NCBI RefSeq assembly: GCF_009730915.1
Contig: NC_052489.1
Coordinates: forward strand, 26,715,916-26,779,915
Length of the DNA: 64,000 nt
Reading direction: 5' to 3'
From: Dioscorea cayenensis subsp. rotundata
Lineage: Eukaryota; Streptophyta; Magnoliopsida; Dioscoreales; Dioscoreaceae
Below, piece by piece: positions 58,201-64,000 of this stretch. The position numbers and the translations under genes are program-made. Under the pieces are notes generated by a model that was given only the letters and a program-made list of their open reading frames with translations, made no database searches and was not told where the DNA came from. Each line of letters opens with the position of its first letter. Positions within the stretch are counted from its first letter, which is position 1.

Positions 58201-61200
58201 GGAACATTTTAAATATTGGAAGGGTAAAATTAGATGGCCAAAACATGTTGTGTATAGGACCTGCTGAATGACTTGAACACGCGCACGCACACCCACAAGT
58301 CCATTACACCAAACTTCTAGGATATTCAATAATGGTCGGGGAAGTATATGCCCATGCTTTATCAAAGTATTCTATTAAATGTTATAACCACAAAATAGGA
58401 AAAAAGAACTTGACTACTTTTTATAATAGGAACAGAAATAATACAGTGACTGAAACAAAATAGCCAGAGAGAACAATTATATACTCTTGAAACTAAATCC
58501 CAGTCCTTCATTTTCCAAATTTCACCTTGAAATATAAATGATCTATAAAACAGAACTCAAAGGAAAGCCAAGGAAGTTGTAGAGCTTTACATGGATTGCA
58601 ACTTTATTTCATTTAGGGAAAATAATTGTCACTATATTTCAATGTTCAAGATGGTTCTTTTCTCCTAAATGCTAAAGGTAGCAAATAAACATTCAATCAT
58701 GCAACCCCAAGTAACACATGAAGTTGATAGATCGATGGGTTATCAATTAACAAAATAAAATTTAAAAGCAAATGGGCATAACGAACCACGAAAGAAAGAA
58801 ATATAACAACAACCAATGCAGGTGAAAAATGATAAGAACATTATCTACATTTAAAGAATAGAAACAAAATGGAAAGAACTCACACGGGCAAGACCGTCCA
58901 ATAGATTCCAGTCCTAAAGTTCCAATATTGTGGCAACCATTAATCTCCAAATATGTCAACCCTGTACAGCCAGCAGCAACAGTTTCAAGGCTCTTATCAC
59001 TCAAGAAATAGCAGTCACTGAGAGTAAGACTTCTAAGATTCTTGCACCCTTTTCCAATAGCATAAAGACTTCTGCAAAATACAAGAAAATTTCCAATGGT
59101 CAAAAAATAATCACAGAAAATAATTGTTGAAACACCAACCTACGACTTCCAGCAAAAATAAAGCAACTGACTGGCATGTCAAAAATTTATCAGCATAATG
59201 ATTCCCCCGGTGCAGGACTCAGTGGTGACCAATAGTAAATTGTTTAATGGAATAATGGTAAAAACAGAGACAGGTTAGAAGTAGTTCAAACTAAAATATG
59301 CTATTTTAGAGTAACAACAAAGATAAGTTATATCATAAGAATGTCTAATGTTATTTCTGCTAGTGCAGAATTGAGTGGCAGCAAAATGGAAGAAGATCAG
59401 CATACGACCTGTCAGTGAATTTCTGGAAGCTGTATAAAGCCAGCAGTTCCAACGAAGAACAGAAGGAGCCCACAGCTTGTAGGCCTTCATCAGTAACATT
59501 TCTGCATAGTAGCTTCAGAGCCCTCAATGATTGGCAACCTTCAGCAATCGCAATTATGCCTTCATTCTTTATGAATTCAGAGTCCAATGACAAGCTTTCA
59601 AGACTTGAACAGTGAGATGCCACAGCTTTCAAAGAGTTATCTGTAATCCAAGCACAAGCTGCAATACCAAGAACTCTTAATGAATTTGCACAGCCCTTCG
59701 CCAATCCAGCCAAACCTTTGTCAGTGAGCCCCTCACAGAAACACAAATTTAAATCTTCAAGTAGTTGACAAGACTCTCCTATTGCAATAAGACCTTGATC
59801 ACCCACATAGCAGCCCTAGGTACAGGCATTTGAGGAGAAAACATTAAAATACAGGTTTCAAGATTAATTGATATAGATTCTATACACGAAGAAGCCATGA
59901 AGGTGAACCATCAATCAGGTGAAAACCCCATCTTCATGAAATTGTCGGGTGCTTTTCCACTAAAAAGTATGGAGGTTTTACATGAAAGAAGTATATTATG
60001 TATTACTTCAAAGCTCTCTTGTTTGTTATGACTAATTTACAAAGATACGGACAAATATCAATGTAAATGGCACTTACATTTGTGGTTACTACATGTGTTA
60101 TGGCCTGGCTAATTGCCTGGATACTGCAGTAAAGATAATTTTCTTTATTTAGCATTGCAAAAAAACATAATATTTATTTTATTTTTCAGAGGGTCATTTC
60201 AACCACGTACACAAAATCTTGTTCCCTGGTATAAATAAAAGATAGTTTATCTCATCATTACAAATCATTGTAATGTATTAAAAACAAACTGAACAAAATT
60301 ATTCTCAAAGTAATAATAAAAAGCAAAAGGGACAGCCCAACAATCATTATAAAAATAATAATAATAATAATAATAATAATAAAGAACAGAAAAGATAATG
60401 ACACATTTTGAAAGTCAACAACTATGAAAAATATATGGTCAGTGGCCACAAGCATATACTTAGCACAAGAGTGTTGTGAGTGTGAAAGCATTAATAACTA
60501 CAAACTAAGCAAATTTCAGACAACGTGCTTCCAATTTTATCAGAATAGGTTTTAGTAAGCACAGATGAATTGGTGTAATAGAATAAAATAGTGTAGCATG
60601 TGTGACTGAAAAAATTGAACAAGTGGGACATAAGAGATGGATAAGAGTACTAAAATGACAGAAGAAGATGCACCTGCAGATCCAAGGATCTCAAGCTTTT
60701 GCAGCTCTCAGCAATAGAGGATAGCCCAGCAGATGTTATGCTAGAACACCAGATTAAGCTTAGTTTTTCAAGTCCTTTGCAGCCATTCGCAAGTGCAGCC
60801 AAACCAGCATCAGAAATACTACATACCACTTCATTTTCCCCAAATTCATTGTTTTCCAGTGTAGATCTAGCTTCAGATGACCGTTTTGCATGCCTCTTTC
60901 GCTGAATCACAAGTTAAGAACAATTGAATTTAGCAAATAAGACAATCCAATGATCATTCACTTTCCTTACAAACATTATTATCATTGGCAGACACTATTG
61001 CCATAGTTATGGACAAGTTTTGCACTTTTAGTAACTAATTACCCATGACAATGTTCCATTCTGGAACTAAGGGGTCAACCCTTCTGATAGGCAGTCCATG
61101 CTCGTTATTGTGCCCGAGGACCACACAGAACATATTTGATATGATTTGACATGTTGGTCACATATTCTCCAGGCTACAATAGCCATCACTTTCTAGAAGG

Positions 61201-62388
61201 ACTCAAGAACCAAACTATTTGATGCAACTAAATAGTTAATAAAAGCATTTTTAGTTAAAGCCACTGGCTGAAATTCTGAACTAAAGAAATTCTATACATT
61301 AGATGGAGGAATCAGAATACATTCCCAAGTATGAGCCAACAGGTGGAGGTTTCAAAGTCTTAGATATTTGTTATACATAATCTTAACATCCAATTATATT
61401 AATAGCAATGCATTGTAGTATTGTACTAACTCCTACCCCCAGCTCTTGCCTCTGTCACAAGGTCCGCCTGAAGCTATCAAACTTCCCTACTTTGGCACAA
61501 TACGCTTATAGATCCTCTCAATATCTGGCACATATGTTTACAATATCCAATAGGGTAAGTTTCATGAAATCACCGCTATTAATCTTTAGCTGTACCTATG
61601 AAATATCAGTTATAAAAATAGTAACTCATTACACAAATCTTTATCAAGACCTGACATTTCCAATCCTATAGATTCTGCCGCCTGAGAAGGAAAGACTAAG
61701 AAGAATCTAAATGCCTTGAAAACTTTTCAATGGCAACTATTGGCACACAAATACAGTAAAGACCTACAGAAAACAACATTTTCCCTCAGTCCTTTCTAGT
61801 CCTGCTAAAAGCTATCACATCACAAAGTCCGATTTAAGTAATAAGCGACATCCAGATGCCTTGAAAGCTCTTCGAGGTGTAATAAAAGCCTTTCGAATTG
61901 CATAAAGATAAAAACAGCTGCAAGTTCCAGAATTAAAACGCTTCCTGTTCAGGAACTACTTTCCCTCTTGTGCAATATATGCCCCCAAAAAGAGGCCCAA
62001 TTTATACGATCTCAAGAATCAAATACCTAAATAAAACTCTTACATGCCCATTTTCCAGCCCCATTTAGAGAGAAAGAGAGAGAGAGAGAGAGAGAGTTAC
62101 CGGTGTCATTCGCGCCACCAATGGGGAAGGGCAGGAGATAGGGAGGCGTTCGTCAACGCAGATGCTCTGAAGTCCAGAGAAGCGCCGAACAAGTGCCTCC
62201 ATAAGTCGGTCGGCGTCCCCGTTCGCCCCGATCCGCACATGGCGGCGGCACGCCCGTTCGATCCCAAGCCATCGACGGCACACAAGCGCGCACGCGTCGC
62301 AGCTAGCCTTGGAGCCTCCCAGGCGCCGGAACACCTCAGCGATCAGCTCGTCGGGGAGCAAAACATTGATGAGGTCGCGCCCCTTCAT
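50864..62388 (-). CDS. FBL4: F-box/LRR-repeat protein, FBL4 type
   Basis: A presumed substrate-recognition subunit of SCF ubiquitin ligases. Minus-strand exons: 62388-62101, 60901-60674, 59815-59409, 59071-58886, 58142-57950, 57012-56936, 51761-51611, 51160-50864, all GT-AG, totalling 608 codons in one frame. Residues about 9-50 are the F-box (LPDELIAEVFRRL, CALVCRRWLGIE), then a basic linker (QRKRHAKRSSEAR at exon 1/2), then about 16 cysteine-containing LRRs of the SLxxLxLxxCxxITDxGL type, e.g. GLEKLSLIWCSSITSAGL, LTLSDCYFLSDKSL, LLYCQRIRNSALLEIGRG, LDVSVLQNLGDIAL, and a C-terminus IEKWKVSNRTMRRSA close to that of Arabidopsis FBL4 (about 610 residues). The intron between exons 6 and 7 is 5.2 kb and transposon-filled. 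A (TA)n tract lies just upstream of the start codon. Confidence 0.95.
52713..53395 (+). mobile_element. Copia retrotransposon 5' half: LTR plus start of gag
   Basis: LTR about 52713-53079 (TGTTATGAATACC...GTATTTACA, with CTATAAATA promoter word at about 52869), followed by a GTTATC(T/A)xCACGAAT primer-binding-site-like stretch and a gag start at about 53220: REFEALYIS, NYISWNFDIKLHLKTRNLDK. This is the gag pattern of Copia elements. The gag frame is cut by inserted MITEs and resumes at about 55580. Confidence 0.75.
53378..54738. mobile_element. Probable MITE with TGTTTGGATT ends, nested in Copia gag
   Basis: Left end CTATGTTTGGATTGAGGG and right end GAATCCAAACACTATGTTAAT are inverted copies. 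CCTTTCCCT-rich stretches occur near both ends. The AT-rich interior has no reading frame. Confidence 0.55.
54747..55577. mobile_element. hAT-type MITE with 8-bp target duplication
   Basis: Perfect 12-base terminal inverted repeats CAAGGTTGTCAG...CTGACAACCTTG flanked by TTAATAAG on both sides (54739-54746 and 55578-55585). The subterminal regions are rich in CCGG/CCCGG words in inverted orientation. A (AAAT)n tract is at about 55221-55271. The 8-bp duplication and CA...TG ends fit hAT. Confidence 0.85.
55578..55765 (+). pseudogene. Copia gag continuation
   Basis: After the nested MITEs the + strand reads ADHLDEGLKNEHLIIEDSQE, then KTVYLPKTCKD and LMLQDFKSMQEYNY, which is the next part of Copia gag in order. 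Stops interrupt it. Confidence 0.7.
55766..56691 (-). mobile_element. Second Copia 5' half, inverted: LTR plus gag facing the first
   Basis: The minus strand from 56691 reads an LTR (about 56691-56219) homologous to 52713-53079, expanded by a local ~40-bp repeat with GGCTGCTACAGTA words. It continues through a primer-site-like stretch and gag with NYISWRHDIKLHLKARNLGK, then text mirroring the + strand gag up to about 55766. A further LTR 3'-end fragment in + orientation follows at 56692-56758. Confidence 0.75.
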
Positions 62389-62739
62389 CCTCTGCCGCTG
62401 GCCTTCGGATCCGATGTGGATATATATATATATATATATCGAGAAAAAAAAAAGAAAAAAGAAAACGTTGATAGAAAGCGAAAGAAGAAAGGATTGACTA
62501 TAAATACCTGGAATTTAGCTTAAACCTCCCTCAAATTCATACTATTTACATTACAAAAATAAGCACCTGTATCATTTTGTTCTTACACCCTTCTACTTGT
62601 CTGAAAGAAGATTGATTTAACAGAACTTCGAGAAATTTATAAAAAAGAAAAATTATTCAGGAAAGATAAGAAAAAGGCAGATGATTGTTCCAATCTTCAA
62701 CCCTGCACTGAAGCTAGAAGAAGCTAGAAGAAGATAGAA

Positions 62740-64000
62740 GAAGTATTTCACCTAAATACCCGAAGCGTTTTACAAATAACAGCAATAAATAAAGTATAGA
62801 CATTAAGGCAAGCTTTATGCAATGAAAAAGGATCAAGTTTTACAGTCATATGCATGACTACCTTTTCAACAAAGAATTCAAGATAAAATGCTAATGAAGC
62901 CAGCTGCATAATTTCATCAAAAGGATGTAATGATATGCATGTCCATCATTTGTGGGTCAGTATTATTGAAAAAAAAAGGCATAAAGTTTCCATTGATATC
63001 TAAAATTGCACAGAAAACATAGTGAATGAGTTGCATTATAGAAACAGATATAAAGCATTCAATGAATAACAATAATAAACAAAGTATTTATTAATTCAAA
63101 CCTCATGGAATGACAAATGGATATTTGAACTTTTATGATGATGTGCATGCCTATCTTTTCAACACAGAAATTAAGCTACAAAACTCTAATGAAATTAGGA
63201 GAAGAATTTCATCAAAAGAGATATGCAATGCATTTAATTTCAACATCAAACCTGAGGCAAAAGATGGTCTTACTTCAAGAGGCTGGCATTTTATAGGGGA
63301 AAAAACTAGTCAAGTTAGTGAAAGATCACGTTGACAGATAATATAAGTATATAACCCTGCCAGAAAAAGTCAGTCGATCATCGAAGAATTGAAATGTAAG
63401 GCAGAAACATTTTACCTAAGACATAAAGCATTTCATAAATGACAATTACCAAATTATAAAAATTAATATCATGCGTCAGGCAAAAAGAAATGCATGTCTA
63501 TCTTCTCAGTACAGAATTTACAAGGCATGCTTCTGTGCTTCATCATGATATATGGAGTTGTTTAACCCAATATATTCGACATAATTTCTATTGACATTAG
63601 ATCTAAAGAAGAAAAAGGGCATGATTATGATATTAAATCCACTTTCTTCCAAGTGATTTGTATTTAATAAAAAAAGGACTAATAAATCAATTGAAAAAAA
63701 TTGCATTAAGATGACAGTCAATGACTGCATCCAAGAAACTGAAACAGAAAAGTAAAAATTCACCTCAAATGCAAGTATTTTCATGAATAATGATGCTAAG
63801 CAAATTACAAAAATTAATCAAAAATGTTATGTATAATGAGAATATGAGATTCCTATCTATGTTTTCCAGTTCCAACAAGTAGTTAAGACAGAGTTATTCA
63901 GTGTGATAATAATGAAAAGGAAGCAATTCCATGTAATAAATAGGACACAGAATTAAGATAAAATGCAAATCAAGTTCGCTGCGGAATATCAACAAGAAAG
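62740..64000 (+). repeat. Degenerate tandem repeat, ~300-360 bp unit, running off the window
   Basis: At least four units share CATG..TGCATG(A/T)CTA(T/C)CTTTTCAACA-AGAATT and AATG(A/C)TAATGAA text, at about 62858, 63152, 63498 and 63857. Each is preceded by a TTTTACCT/TTCACCT word and an ACAAATAACA-like word. No coding content recognised. Confidence 0.65.

Noticed and set aside
62044-62523. 159-codon + strand frame
   Set aside because: Antisense to FBL4 exon 1, which carries a clear F-box.

Overview
The window is nuclear DNA of a flowering plant. The genes are split by GT-AG introns and encode typical plant proteins, intergenic DNA is AT-rich and dense in transposon relics, and two runs of exactly 1000 N are scaffold placeholders. 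The genus cannot be fixed from sequence alone. A monocot with an AT-rich genome, such as a yam (Dioscorea), fits my impression, but that is a guess.

Layout. 1-5.7 kb: a heavily decayed Mutator-like (MULE) element, with transposase relics on the + strand, a facing minus-strand relic, and five arrays of a ~20-bp TTTAAAC-bearing repeat. 5.9-8.6 kb: a SYP5-type Qc-SNARE gene with intact splice sites but at least five coding frameshifts. 8.9-19 kb: two gaps, minisatellites, a broken unknown gene and a 3.3-kb non-autonomous MULE. 19-33.8 kb is the gene-rich core: AT74-like phosphoglycerate mutase-like protein (+), S-adenosylmethionine decarboxylase (+), GT8 galacturonosyltransferase-like protein (+) and 12-exon glutathione synthetase (-), the last with a U12-type AT-AC intron. 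33.9-41.8 kb is a transposon field: two PIF/Harbinger-like elements with TAA/TTA target duplications, a SINE-like insertion, a possible Helitron, a foldback element and a solo LTR with its 5-bp duplication. 43.5-44.6 kb: three MIR395 hairpins, one on the minus strand and two on the plus strand, with divergent TATA boxes. 45.5-49.3 kb: AP-5 mu subunit (-). 50.9-62.4 kb: F-box/LRR protein of the FBL4 type (-), with a 5.2-kb intron holding two facing Copia 5' halves and nested MITEs. 62.7 kb to the end: a degenerate ~300-360 bp tandem repeat.

No operon-like co-function is expected. Three loci touch sulfur and methionine metabolism: GSH2 makes glutathione, SAMDC uses S-adenosylmethionine for polyamines, and miR395 represses ATP sulfurylase and a sulfate transporter in known plants. 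This proximity may be chance. Six multi-exon or single-exon genes read without any frameshift over about 8 kb of coding sequence, so the breaks in the SYP5 locus and the transposons are probably real rather than sequencing error.
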